Part shown: positions 8,165-18,065 of the stretch, piece after piece | How the letters are laid out: every line of letters starts with the position of its first letter | Numbering within the stretch: position 1 is the first letter of the stretch | DNA from: Deltaproteobacteria bacterium | GTDB lineage: Bacteria > Myxococcota_A > Polyangia > Polyangiales > Polyangiaceae | Reading direction: 5' to 3' | Assembly (NCBI GenBank): GCA_016218915.1 | Contig: JACRCQ010000030.1 | Coordinates: 434,001-498,000 of the forward strand | Length of the DNA stretch: 64,000 nt | The notes under the pieces: model-generated | Told to the model about the DNA's origin: nothing | The model's input: only the letters and a program-made list of their open reading frames with translations | Databases searched by the model: none | Position numbers and translations under genes: made by a program

Positions 8165-8971
8165 TCAGCCGATGACGAACGAGACGAGGTAGTCGAGGAT
8201 GAAGATGCCGGTTGCCGAGGCGACGACCGCGGAGTTGACGGCGCGTCCGACGCCTGGGGCGCCGCCTTTGACTGCAACGCCGAAGTAGCAGGAAGCGGTG
8301 GCCATCATGAGCCCGAAGGTCACGCTCTTGATCAGGCCGTGGGCGACGTCGCCGAAGTTGAGCAGCCCTGCGGTCAGGCTGTTGATGAACATGGCGAAGT
8401 CGACGCCGAGCATGATCTTGCCGGCGAGCATGCAGCCGATCAGCGCGAGCGCATCGGCATAGATCGTGGCGATGACCAGGGTCAGGACGATCGCGACGAC
8501 GCGCGGCGCAATCAGGAACGCGAGGGGATCGATCGCGAGGATGCGCATGGCGTCGAGCTGCTCGGTGACGACCATGGTTCCGAGCTCGGCGGTATTGTTG
8601 GCGCCCACGCGGCCCGAGAGCATGAGGGCAGTGAGCAGGGGACCGAGCTCTCGCAAGGTGCCGAAGCCCGCGCCCCATCCGAGCAGGCCGTAGGCGCCGT
8701 ACTGCTGCACCATGGGAGCGGCCTGGATGACCGCGATGGCGCCGACGAACAGGGCGGTGACGACGACGATGGGCGTCGACTTGACGGCCATCTTGTACAT
8801 GTTCTTCTTGAGCTCAGCCCAATCGACGGCTGCGCGCACGATGCGCGTGGAAACCCTGCCGAGCAGGATGGCCATGCCGCCGGCTGTCTCGGCGATTTCG
8901 AGGATGCTGTTGCCCATCTGGAAGGCAACGCCTGCAGCGGGCGGCGCGCCGGTATCGGCCGGGGCGCTCAC
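8165..8971 (-). CDS. MlaE-family ABC transporter permease (copy 2)
   Basis: 268-residue MlaE-type permease, clearly diverged from the adjacent copy. It carries GRVGANNTAELGTMVVTEQ and LDAMRILAIDPLAFLIAPR. The usual small residues after RVGA are replaced by ANN, so the two permeases differ exactly in the conserved helix. The GTG start at 8971 overlaps the upstream ATPase stop (GTGA) and has a good ribosome-binding site, GGAGGG six bases away. The presence of two permeases suggests a heterodimer, as for actinobacterial YrbEA/YrbEB. Confidence 0.87.
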   Translation of the reverse strand: MSAPADTGAPPAAGVAFQMGNSILEIAETAGGMAILLGRVSTRIVRAAVDWAELKKNMYKMAVKSTPIVVVTALFVGAIAVIQAAPMVQQYGAYGLLGWGAGFGTLRELGPLLTALMLSGRVGANNTAELGTMVVTEQLDAMRILAIDPLAFLIAPRVVAIVLTLVIATIYADALALIGCMLAGKIMLGVDFAMFINSLTAGLLNFGDVAHGLIKSVTFGLMMATASCYFGVAVKGGAPGVGRAVNSAVVASATGIFILDYLVSFVIG

Positions 8972-9699
8972 AGCGGTCCCTCCACGAGCCCGTGCACGAA
9001 CTGCTTGACGTAGGGATCGGTGCTCTCCTGCGCCTCCTTGGTGGTTCCATCGAAGATCATGCGGCCCTGGTAGATCATGCCTACCCGGTCGGTCACGGTC
9101 AGGAGCCGATCCAGGTCGGAAGAAACCATGAGCACGGTGGCGTCGCCCTTCTCCTGCTTGAGCAGGTCGAAGATCTTCTGGGATGTCACGGGATCGAGCC
9201 CGGCGGCGGGCTCGTCGTAGAGCAGGATCGGGGCGTTGGCCACGGTAGCGCGGGCGACGCCGACACGTTTCTTCTGGCCGCCCGACAGATTGGCGGGCAT
9301 GCGATCGCCGAAGGTCGACAGGGACACGACGTTGAGGCGATCTGCGACGCGCTGCATGACTTGCTGCTCGGTCATGTTCTTGTAGAGGCGCCGTAGAGGA
9401 AACGCGATGTTCTCGTTGACGGTGAGGTGATCGAACAGCGCATTGTTCTGGAATGCGATGCCGAAGCGGGTTCGGAAGCTCTGCAGCTCGAGCTCGGAGA
9501 GCTGCAGAATATCCTGGCCATCGACGATGATCTGGCCGCGCTCGGGGCGCATCAGGCCGACGATGGACTTGATGAGAACGCTCTTGCCGCTCGCGCCCGG
9601 GCCGATCAAGCCATAGAGACACCCGGCCGGGATGGTGAGATCAAGCCCGCGCAGCACCGGCTGGTTGAACGTCTTCCAGACTCCGCGGATCTCGATCAA
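8968..9699 (-). CDS. MlaF-family ABC transporter ATPase (copy 2)
   Basis: 243-residue ATPase with Walker A GPGASGKS, a canonical signature LSGGQKKRVGVARA and Walker B ILLYDEPAAGLDPV. The proposed start is the TTG at 9699, which overlaps the upstream stop as TTGA and gives MIEIRGVWKTF; GGGGAAGG lies just upstream. No in-frame ATG is close enough to be better. It pairs with the permease at 8165-8971. Having one canonical and one deviant signature motif in the same operon suggests an asymmetric ATPase pair. Confidence 0.85.
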   Translation of the reverse strand: MIEIRGVWKTFNQPVLRGLDLTIPAGCLYGLIGPGASGKSVLIKSIVGLMRPERGQIIVDGQDILQLSELELQSFRTRFGIAFQNNALFDHLTVNENIAFPLRRLYKNMTEQQVMQRVADRLNVVSLSTFGDRMPANLSGGQKKRVGVARATVANAPILLYDEPAAGLDPVTSQKIFDLLKQEKGDATVLMVSSDLDRLLTVTDRVGMIYQGRMIFDGTTKEAQESTDPYVKQFVHGLVEGPL

Positions 9700-10475
9700 A
9701 GGCCTTCCCCGCCGGCTGGCTGCTGCTCGGGGACGCGCCTGAGGCGCAGCCAGAGGAAGACGACGGCACCGACCAGTCCGAGCAGCAGGACGAAGGTGGC
9801 GCCGAGATGCACGCGAAGCCACAGGGCACTGGTGCGAGTGACTGCGATGGGTCCGAAGTGGGCGAGCTGCCGGTCCGGCGGCGCTGCGGAGGCTGGGCGG
9901 CTGAGCGTGACCACCGCGACGTTTTCGGGTGCGAGGCTGGAGACGGAACCGCATACGAGCCTTCGCACCTCGGACTCGCTGATGGGGGGAGCGGAGCCGG
10001 CGTACTTGATGAGCACCGCTGCGGTAGGCTTGTCCGTGGGCTTGTCGCCCAGCGGATTCGCATGGGGGATCGAGAGGTGAACGCGTGCCCCCAGCACGCC
10101 ATCGATGGTCCCGAGCGTGCGCTCCAGATCCCCAGCGACGCCAGCGACATATTGTGCGTGCTCGGCAAGGGGGCTTGGGACGAGCGAACCCTTGCCGATG
10201 GAATCGACGACGCCTGGAGCGTGTCGTGGCGGCAGGTCGTGGTCGCGCATCGCAGCGATGGCGGACGGCGCGTCATCACGGGACACCACGATCCTGTAGT
10301 GCCCCTCGGCAGCGGGATCCGCTTCTTTCGAGGATTCGATCCCGACGTTCTGAAGGGCGACGGCGACCTGGTTGGCATCGCGCTCATCGAGGCTGCCCGC
10401 AACTGGCACCGAGCATCCTGCCAGCAAGCAGATGGCGGCCGCGATGGCGGCTGTCGCTGACCCCCTGCGGGACAT
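9696..10475 (-). CDS. SctJ/YscJ-like (FliF-related) ring lipoprotein
   Basis: 259 residues, about the size of type III secretion inner-ring lipoproteins (YscJ, PrgK). It has a signal peptide with lipobox LLAG-C (C21), a first ring-building domain around LDERDANQVAVALQNVGIES (about 29-48), and a second around LERTLGTIDGVLGARVHLSI (about 116-135), the characteristic YscJ/FliF block. A C-terminal membrane helix lies at about 219-240, followed by a basic end, as in SctJ. No other secretion-system gene is present. Instead it begins the Mla-type operon and overlaps the first ATPase start. Function is inferred: a periplasmic ring working with the MCE transporter, or a repurposed secretion relic. Confidence 0.8.
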   Translation of the reverse strand: MSRRGSATAAIAAAICLLAGCSVPVAGSLDERDANQVAVALQNVGIESSKEADPAAEGHYRIVVSRDDAPSAIAAMRDHDLPPRHAPGVVDSIGKGSLVPSPLAEHAQYVAGVAGDLERTLGTIDGVLGARVHLSIPHANPLGDKPTDKPTAAVLIKYAGSAPPISESEVRRLVCGSVSSLAPENVAVVTLSRPASAAPPDRQLAHFGPIAVTRTSALWLRVHLGATFVLLLGLVGAVVFLWLRLRRVPEQQPAGGEGL

Positions 10476-10489
10476 GTGCGTCTACCCCT

Positions 10490-12112
10490 TCATTGCCCCT
10501 TGAACGTCGTGCGTGTGACGTCGAGGGCCGGGTGGGAAGGAAACCCCATGCCGCGCACGCGGCTGGCGATGCAGCTCGCGATGCCCGCATTGGGCGGGTC
10601 GGTGGTGACCGTGACGCCGACGGCGCGTCCGTTCTGGATGGCTGCACAGATGTTGACAGTCATGCTCATCGGCGCGCCGCACGAGATCACGTAGCCGCCG
10701 TTGTTGAGCACGCCGCCGTAGGCGCCTGCGGACATGTCGGGCTTGTTGCCGGACATCTTGAGCTCGGTGACGTAGGTGTCCATGGCGCCTTCGCAGCTCA
10801 TGCCGCCCTTGAGAACGGGGCGCGAGCCGCTGCCGGGGTCGGCCTGACCCGGACCGGTGTAGGTGCCGCCTCCTGGGCCCTTCTTGGTCTGGCCCTTGAT
10901 GCCGCCGTCGGTGTCGATGGAGATCGCTTCCTGCCCCTGCAGGTCGACATCGCGACGCACGAAGTTCTTCACGCCGAGGAACACCAGGAAGCCGACGCCG
11001 ACCACACCGGTGATGACGCCGCCGATGACGAGCGCCTTGGAGCGAGTGGCTTTGCCTTCGGCGATGACGACCCGCTCGATCTCCTTCTTTTCAGCCTTGA
11101 TCTCCCGATTGAGCTTGGACTGCTCGGCGAACGGAGCGAACTCCTCCCAGTCCTTGATCTGGCGCTCGTCGTTGGAGAACGTGTCGAGCAGGTAGTGGTG
11201 GGACTCGAACGTGTGGGACGCGAGCTGTTGGAGCAGCTCGATGGCCGTGAACGGGCCGTGATCCATCTCGTCCTTGATCACCACGTAGCGAGGGCGCGGA
11301 TCGGATTCGAGGCGCGCCTTCAGATCTGCGAGCTGCGTGGTGGGGTCGATCGGGGGGGGTGCCTCGTAGGCCGGTGCCACCTCCACGAGCCCGCCGGTCT
11401 GGTCCGGGGGCGGGGGCATCAAGTCCCTGGGCATGGCTGCCGGCTTTGGCAGCTTCGGGCCTTTTTCAGGCGCCGCAGGGGGCATCAGCGAGAGCCTGAC
11501 GTCGATCTCCAGCTCAGCGCCCGAGTCGAGGAGGGACTCATCTGCTGGCGGCGGAGCCTGGCTGGCGCTTGGCGAAAGGTGGTGGACGGCCTGGGCGAGG
11601 GCAGCCAGATCGCCTGGGCGGTGGGCCGGGTCGCCGATCAGGGCCTTTCCGAGGACGCCTTCGATCCCTTCGGGGAGCTCAGGCTTGAGGTCGCGGGGTC
11701 TACGCATGCCCGGGCCGACGGCTTCGCCGGTGAGCATCTCGTACATGATCGCGCCGATGCTGAAGACGCTGGAGCGGGCGTCGCCGCCCTTCTCTCCCTT
11801 GCTGGCGCGCTGCTCTGGGGCGACGCACGCGCGGTCGCGCGTGTGCTTCATGGCAAAGGCTTCACCGGCCTTGATGAGCCGATTGGGCTTGCCGACCTCG
11901 AAGGTGATGGTGGACGGGGTGAGGATGAACTTCTCGCCCTTGTTGTGGCGTTCGACCAGCTCGGTGCACAGGGGGACTAGAATCGCCACGACTTCGCGAA
12001 GCAGGTAGGTTTCCCCCCTGGCGCGGCGCTGTTCGATGTCTGCGCGCAGAGTCCCTGGGGCGATATTGGCCTCGTTCGTCGACGATTCGGTGGCGGGTCG
12101 TGCTTGGGTCAT
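10490..12112 (-). CDS. Pseudokinase-GYF-transmembrane protein with AgmX-like C-terminus
   Basis: 540 residues. Residues 20-180 resemble only the C-lobe of a Ser/Thr kinase: APEQRASKG (98-106), FSIGAIMYEMLTGE (117-130) and the HRPGDLAAL helix. The N-lobe lysine, HRD and DFG motifs are all absent, so it should be inactive. A Pro-rich linker leads to a GYF-like domain at about 273-330 (YVVIKDEMDHGPFTAIELL). One membrane helix follows at 360-380, then a Gly/Pro linker and a C-terminal domain with four or more cysteines (GGMSCEGAM, VISCGAP, NICAAI, GIASCIASRV) resembling the end of AgmX/GltJ-type myxobacterial proteins. It lies 14 bases upstream of the SctJ-like gene. Domain assignments are by eye. 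Confidence 0.65.
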   Translation of the reverse strand: MTQARPATESSTNEANIAPGTLRADIEQRRARGETYLLREVVAILVPLCTELVERHNKGEKFILTPSTITFEVGKPNRLIKAGEAFAMKHTRDRACVAPEQRASKGEKGGDARSSVFSIGAIMYEMLTGEAVGPGMRRPRDLKPELPEGIEGVLGKALIGDPAHRPGDLAALAQAVHHLSPSASQAPPPADESLLDSGAELEIDVRLSLMPPAAPEKGPKLPKPAAMPRDLMPPPPDQTGGLVEVAPAYEAPPPIDPTTQLADLKARLESDPRPRYVVIKDEMDHGPFTAIELLQQLASHTFESHHYLLDTFSNDERQIKDWEEFAPFAEQSKLNREIKAEKKEIERVVIAEGKATRSKALVIGGVITGVVGVGFLVFLGVKNFVRRDVDLQGQEAISIDTDGGIKGQTKKGPGGGTYTGPGQADPGSGSRPVLKGGMSCEGAMDTYVTELKMSGNKPDMSAGAYGGVLNNGGYVISCGAPMSMTVNICAAIQNGRAVGVTVTTDPPNAGIASCIASRVRGMGFPSHPALDVTRTTFKGQ

Positions 12113-12309
12113 TGCAACTGCAACATACGCCAGCCGTGGCCCAGGTCTCAACCCGTACGAACGCGGGAGGCGAATGAGTTCACGTCGCCAGGGGTCCCAC
12201 ATGGGGGCCGGACCGGGCATTGGGCGGTTTTGTCCTTCGGGCAGGGTCCAGGCACGGGTTAACACGCCCCTCGCGGCTGGATGCCGTCTTGCGCTACCCT
12301 TGGCAGCCC
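12113..12309. promoter_or_regulatory. Divergent promoter region
   Basis: 197 bases separating the start of the pseudokinase/Mla operon (minus) from the response-regulator operon (plus); promoters for both should lie here. I could not identify a convincing -10/-35 pair or an operator. Confidence 0.35.
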
Positions 12310-13221
12310 GTGACGACGAACGTACCCAGGCCGGTGGTCCTCGTGGTGGACGATGACACCGTCAACCAGAAGCTGCTCGCAGACATCTGCACGGCAGAGG
12401 GCTACGACGTCGTGACCGCGGACGATGGAGAGCGCGCCATCGAGGTCTTCGGGCAGCGCAAGATCCACATCGTGCTGGTGGATGCGACCATGCCGCGGAT
12501 GGACGGGTTCGCGGTGTGTCGCCAGATCCGGGCGGACGGGGATGTCCCGGTCATCATGGTCACAGCGAGCATGGAGCCGGGGATCCAGAACCGGGCGTTG
12601 GAGGCAGGGGCCACGGCTTTCGTTTCCAAGCCCTTCAGGGTCTACGAGCTGACGCGTCACATCCGATCGGCGCTCGTTGCCTACCGATCGCCGAGCGAGC
12701 CTCCGACCTCGCAGCGTCGTTTCGTGCGCAGGCAAGCGGCCTCAGCGCTGACGCGGCTTCCTGGGGCTGTGGATTTGCGCCTGCGGCTGCGGCGCGAGCC
12801 TGAGAGCGACGACGAGGAGCGGGCCTGCATGGTGGTGCGGTTCGTCAACGAGCGGCAGCTATCGGCGCGCGAAGGGCGGCACGCGATCGACGCGGTTCTG
12901 GGCGCGGTGGGCGAATCGCTGCTCAGTGCCCTGGGCGAAGGGGCGGTGTTCTGGTCGGACACCGCGGAGCTGGTGGGCGTGATGGCGGCCAAGCAGCTGG
13001 AGGCGGCGGTAGAGGCCACCCGCAGCGTCCCAGGAGGTTTTGCGCTGCTGCAGCTGGAGGGGGTTGTGCTCCGGCTTGGGGCGGTGCGATACCGCCCGTC
13101 GGCCGGACACGATGTCGACACATTGCTTCAATCGGCGCGCTCAGCAGTAGAGGCGGCTGCGGGCGGCAACGAGCCGATCGTCATACGGAACCTCGACGCG
13201 GTTCCGGCCACGTCGCCATGA
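12310..13221 (+). CDS. Response regulator with degenerate GGDEF-like output domain
   Basis: 303 residues. The receiver domain (residues 8-122) has the acidic triad D14-D16, phospho-acceptor D58 in LVDATMPRMDG, T85 and K107 in SKPF, so it should be phosphorylatable. The C-terminal half (about 150-300) shows a diguanylate-cyclase-like layout, ending in DTLLQSARSAVEAAAGGNEP, which resembles the last GGDEF helix. The GGDEF signature itself is missing, so catalysis is unlikely. GTG at 12310 is chosen because it puts the receiver strand VVLVVDDD at the normal distance; upstream sequence is unconserved. It is followed after 22 bases by the STAND/TPR gene. Confidence 0.75.
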   Translation: MTTNVPRPVVLVVDDDTVNQKLLADICTAEGYDVVTADDGERAIEVFGQRKIHIVLVDATMPRMDGFAVCRQIRADGDVPVIMVTASMEPGIQNRALEAGATAFVSKPFRVYELTRHIRSALVAYRSPSEPPTSQRRFVRRQAASALTRLPGAVDLRLRLRREPESDDEERACMVVRFVNERQLSAREGRHAIDAVLGAVGESLLSALGEGAVFWSDTAELVGVMAAKQLEAAVEATRSVPGGFALLQLEGVVLRLGAVRYRPSAGHDVDTLLQSARSAVEAAAGGNEPIVIRNLDAVPATSP

Positions 13222-13243
13222 CACCCGAAGAGCGAGTGAACGA

Positions 13244-15871
13244 ATGACGCAGATCATGAACTGGTTGGGATTCGGGCCGAGTGACCTTCGTGCGCCGCTC
13301 ATCGGGCGCGTTGGCGAGATGCAGGAGCTGGAGAAGGCGCTGGAAGCCGTGCGCACGCGCCGGGAGACGCGCGTGGTGACGGTCCTCGGTGCTGCCGGCG
13401 TCGGCAAGTCGCGCCTCGTGCACGACTTCCTGTCCAAGCTGCGCACGAGCAAGGAGCAGTGGCTGCGGACGTTCCGCGGAAGCGCGCGGGATCTGAACGC
13501 TGCCTACGGCATCTTCGGGCGTGTTCTTCGAGGCCGATTCGGTCTGGTCGAAGGCATGGACGAGGAGGCGGCCAAGGCACAGGTGCGCAACCAGGTGGCG
13601 GGTGTCCTCGACGATCGCAAGGTCGGCGACGTCGCGTTCTTTCTCGGGCAGCTGATGGAGTTGACGTTCGAGGGTAGCCCGCTGACCAAGGCGGTCATCG
13701 AGGATCCGCTCGAGGCGCGGCTGCTGCGGCGCTCGGTGTTCAAGAGCTTCCTGGAGGCGGACGCGCTCAAGACCCCGCTGTGTCTGGTGTTCGAGGATCT
13801 GGATGCAGCGCACGACGACTCGCTGGATCTGCTGCGGTTCCTGCTCGACAGCCTGAGCGGGCCGATCATGGTCATCTGCGTCGCGCGCAACGAGCTGCTG
13901 TCGCGCCACGAAGACTGGGCGCAGCAAGGAGGAGCGCGTCACAGGGTCGTGGAGCTCGGGCCGCTCAGCGAGATCGACGCAGCGAGCATGATGGAGGCGC
14001 TGCTGGCGCCGTGCGGCGAGCCTCCGACCCAGCTCGTGGACGCGGCTTGCCAGCTCGCAGGGGGCAATCCCCTGCTGCTCGAGCAGATGGTGCGCATCTT
14101 CCACGACACAGGCGTGCTCGAGGAAGAAGACGCGCTCGCCGAGACGCCGGTGTGGAAGGTGCACCTGGACAAGCTCGAGACCGTGCGCTTGCCGCTGACC
14201 GTGGACGACGCGGTGCAGGCGCGCATCTCGGCGCTCACGACCGCCGAACGCGTGCTGCTCGAGCGCGCGGCTTGCATGGGCAGCGTGTTCTGGCTGGGCG
14301 CGCTCGTGGTCCTCGAGCGTCTGGACCGCCAGCCGCCGGATCTGTGGTCAGCAGCCGACGACACCGACGAGCGTCAGATCCGCGAGGTGCTCAACGAGCT
14401 GGTGGAGCGCGACTACGTGCTCAAGCTGCCGGACTCGACGTTCCCGGGCGACGAGGAGTACGTGTTCAAGCACAACCTCGAGCGCGAGAGGATTGCGAAG
14501 CTGACGCCGGCTTCAGGGGCGCGCAGGTTCCACGAAGCGATCGCGGACTGGCTGGAGCACCAGTGGGACGTGCGGACGCACGAAGAGTATCTCGCGATGC
14601 TCGCGACCCATCGGGAGCGCGCCGGGGCGCAGCGGCTCGCAGCTCTCGCGTACATGGACGCTGGGGATGTGGCGCGTGGGCGCTACGCCACGGCCAAGGC
14701 CTACGACTACTACCGCAAGGGCCTGGATCTGCTGACCGACTCGTATCCGCAGCGACGGATGGACGCCTACCACCACCTGGGCGACGTGCTGCAGCAGCTG
14801 GGCAGGACCGAGGAGTCGCTGGTGGCGTTCCGCGAGATGCTGCGCATCGCCTACCAGCTCAACCTCAAGGCCAAGGGCGGCGCAGCGCACAACCGGATCG
14901 GCAGGCTTTATCGGGAGATCGGCTCGCTCGACGATGCCTCGCGGCACCTGGGAACCGGCCTGGCGTTGTTCGAGGCCGTGCACGACGAGAGAGGGATCGC
15001 ATCGAGCCTGGACGACATCGGCAAGCTGTACTGGCTGCGAGGCGAGTACACCAAGGCGCTCGAGCCGCTGCGCACGGGCCTGATGATGCGACGCAGGCTC
15101 GGAGATCGGAGGTCGATCGCGCTGTCGCTCAACAACGTGGGGCTGGCCTTGCAGGACTCGGGCGAGTTCAAGCAGGCGCTGGAGGCGTTCGAGCAGGCGC
15201 TGCAGATCCGCAGGGAGATCGGGGATCTGGTGGGCGCGATCATCACGCTCAACAACCTGGGCACCGTGGCGCAGGATCAGGGAGCGACGGATCAAGCGCT
15301 CAAGATGTTCAGCGATGCGCTCGCGATGGCGCGCGAGATCGGCGACCGCAACCGTGTGGCGCTGCTGCTGGCGAACATCGGCGAGGTCTACTACGCGATG
15401 AACAACGCGCCGGAGGCGATCCGGGTGCTGAAGGAATCGCAGGAGCTGGCCGAGGAGTCAGGCGACAAGATCGGGCTTGCGGACGCGCTCCGAAGGCTCG
15501 GGATGGCGTACATGCTCCAGCAGGACATCGCGCGTGCGAGAGATTGCATCTCGCGTGCGGTCGACATCTTCGCCGCTGTGCGGAGCAAGGTGCACCTCGG
15601 GTCAGCGCTTCGCACGCTGGGCGAGGTGACGGCAGCCGGCGGATGGGGCGCAGAGCACACGATGAAGGCGCGCGACTATCTGCTGCGGGCGATCGCGATC
15701 TTCGAGGAGTGCGGCAACGAGTCGGAGCTGGCGCGCAGCCTCAAGTCGTATGCCGAGTTCCTCACCAAGGCCCAGGATCTGGGCGACCCAGCCAAGCTCG
15801 CCGAAGAAGCGCGCCTGATGCGCGAGCGGGCCGATGAGATCTTCGCCAGGATGGCACAACCCAAGAGCTGA
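13244..15871 (+). CDS. STAND-type AAA ATPase with tetratricopeptide repeats
   Basis: 875 residues, resembling the ATPase-TPR regulators common in myxobacteria, often found fused to adenylate cyclase or kinase domains. An AAA domain starts near residue 20 with GRVGEMQELEKAL, Walker A GAAGVGKS (K55) and Walker B LCLVFEDLDAAHDD. A winged-helix-like linker (about 330-450) is followed by at least eight TPRs from about 470 to 860; repeats such as SLNNVGLALQDSGEFKQALE and TLNNLGTVAQDQGATDQALK are obvious. It probably senses a ligand or partner through the TPRs and switches by nucleotide state. The ATG has a modest AG-rich site and sits 22 bases after the response regulator. Confidence 0.85.
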   Translation: MTQIMNWLGFGPSDLRAPLIGRVGEMQELEKALEAVRTRRETRVVTVLGAAGVGKSRLVHDFLSKLRTSKEQWLRTFRGSARDLNAAYGIFGRVLRGRFGLVEGMDEEAAKAQVRNQVAGVLDDRKVGDVAFFLGQLMELTFEGSPLTKAVIEDPLEARLLRRSVFKSFLEADALKTPLCLVFEDLDAAHDDSLDLLRFLLDSLSGPIMVICVARNELLSRHEDWAQQGGARHRVVELGPLSEIDAASMMEALLAPCGEPPTQLVDAACQLAGGNPLLLEQMVRIFHDTGVLEEEDALAETPVWKVHLDKLETVRLPLTVDDAVQARISALTTAERVLLERAACMGSVFWLGALVVLERLDRQPPDLWSAADDTDERQIREVLNELVERDYVLKLPDSTFPGDEEYVFKHNLERERIAKLTPASGARRFHEAIADWLEHQWDVRTHEEYLAMLATHRERAGAQRLAALAYMDAGDVARGRYATAKAYDYYRKGLDLLTDSYPQRRMDAYHHLGDVLQQLGRTEESLVAFREMLRIAYQLNLKAKGGAAHNRIGRLYREIGSLDDASRHLGTGLALFEAVHDERGIASSLDDIGKLYWLRGEYTKALEPLRTGLMMRRRLGDRRSIALSLNNVGLALQDSGEFKQALEAFEQALQIRREIGDLVGAIITLNNLGTVAQDQGATDQALKMFSDALAMAREIGDRNRVALLLANIGEVYYAMNNAPEAIRVLKESQELAEESGDKIGLADALRRLGMAYMLQQDIARARDCISRAVDIFAAVRSKVHLGSALRTLGEVTAAGGWGAEHTMKARDYLLRAIAIFEECGNESELARSLKSYAEFLTKAQDLGDPAKLAEEARLMRERADEIFARMAQPKS

Positions 15872-15872
15872 C

Positions 15873-17039
<1,167 letters not shown>

Positions 17040-17041
17040 CC

Positions 17042-17488
17042 ATGGCAGTGAAAGTCAAAGTCCGAGTCAAGCGGCTGGCCGATGTGCCGTTGCCCGAGTA
17101 CCAGACCGAGCTCGCAGCAGGGATGGATCTGCGTGCTGTGCTTGCGCAGCCGGTGACGATTCAGCCAGGCGCGCGGTCGTTGATCCCAACCGGCCTGGTG
17201 CTGGCGATACCCGAAGGATACGAAGGACAGGTGCGTCCTCGATCCGGGCTCGCGTTGCGGCACGGAGTCACGGTGCTCAACTCGCCTGGCACGATCGACT
17301 CGGACTACCGCGGCGAGGTGAAGGTCGTGCTGATCAACCACGGGCAGGAAGAGTTCGTGGTGTGCAACGCGGATCGGATCGCGCAGCTGGTGATTGCGCC
17401 GGTAGCACGCGCGCGGCTCAAGGCTGTGCTGGAGCTGGACGAGACGGTTCGAGGGGAGGGCGGGTACGGCTCCACGGGGAAGGGGTAA
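17042..17488 (+). CDS. dut: dUTP diphosphatase
   Basis: 148-residue trimeric dUTPase, hydrolysing dUTP to dUMP and keeping uracil out of DNA. All five motifs are present: AGMDLRA (motif 1), RPRSGLA (2), [13 protein letters not shown] (3, with the catalytic Asp), RIAQLVI (4) and the C-terminal arm [10 protein letters not shown] (5). It starts two bases after the MoxR stop, ending the plus-strand group. Confidence 0.96.
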   Translation: MAVKVKVRVKRLADVPLPEYQTELAAGMDLRAVLAQPVTIQPGARSLIPTGLVLAIPEGYEGQVRPRSGLALRHGVTVLNSPGTIDSDYRGEVKVVLINHGQEEFVVCNADRIAQLVIAPVARARLKAVLELDETVRGEGGYGSTGKG

Positions 17489-17555
17489 CTAGGAGCTGAG
17501 AACACGGAATGCGAAGGCGAATGGGGAATGGGGGGAGTCTCGCGTTCAGCGGTGT

Positions 17556-18065
17556 TCACTTCTTGGGTACCCCGTGCTTGCGCGCGCGCGAAGGGCGCGT
17601 CTCGCGTCCCGGAAAGACGTCGAACCCATAGGTGTAGTAGCCGTAATCATCCTGGGTTTCGAGTTCGACACGGATGCCGGTGGCACGGCGCTTCACTCTC
17701 ATCATCTTGCAGCGCTGCACCCACGTGCGAATCAAGTGCTGCATCCATTCGAAAATCTCGTCCCACCGCTCCTTGACCTGGATCCGGTCAAGGCGAGCAA
17801 TACCTCGAGCCAACGCCGACTGAAGACTGCCGAGGTGAACAGCGGAGGCATGGAACCCGTGAACGAGATTGGGGCCTGCCACCTGCATGGTCGCTGTTGC
17901 CGTGCGTGCGATGCGTCCGAGGAGTGTGCTCGTGCGAGCCTGCCGTGTGTCGATCGGAAGTCGGGGCGGTGAGGGGAGCGGCGGAAGCGGCGGGAATGGC
18001 ATCACCGTTTCCTTCGCGGCTGACCTGGGAAGGCGCTTCTTGTCCGTCATGCCGTCGTCAAGCAT
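17556..18065 (-). CDS. Hypothetical protein with Pro-rich N-terminus
   Basis: 169 residues, family not recognised. A Pro-rich stretch (about 22-39) precedes a mixed alpha/beta region with WDEIFEWMQHLIRTWVQRC and an aromatic strand DDYGYYTYGFDVFPG near the end. No signal peptide or membrane helix. The ATG at 18065 overlaps the end of the upstream gene by eight bases and has GAGGGG four bases ahead; an internal ATG at 18050 is the alternative. It is the last of four coupled genes (GIDE protein, hydrolase, two unknowns). Confidence 0.55.
   Translation of the reverse strand: MLDDGMTDKKRLPRSAAKETVMPFPPLPPLPSPPRLPIDTRQARTSTLLGRIARTATATMQVAGPNLVHGFHASAVHLGSLQSALARGIARLDRIQVKERWDEIFEWMQHLIRTWVQRCKMMRVKRRATGIRVELETQDDYGYYTYGFDVFPGRETRPSRARKHGVPKK

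Noticed and set aside
10085-11980. 631-residue plus-strand frame antisense to the pseudokinase gene
   Set aside because: Biased composition typical of GC-rich antisense frames and no recognisable motifs.
9696-12112. A full type III secretion or flagellar locus
   Set aside because: Only the SctJ-like gene is present; no export gate, ATPase or other ring genes are seen.
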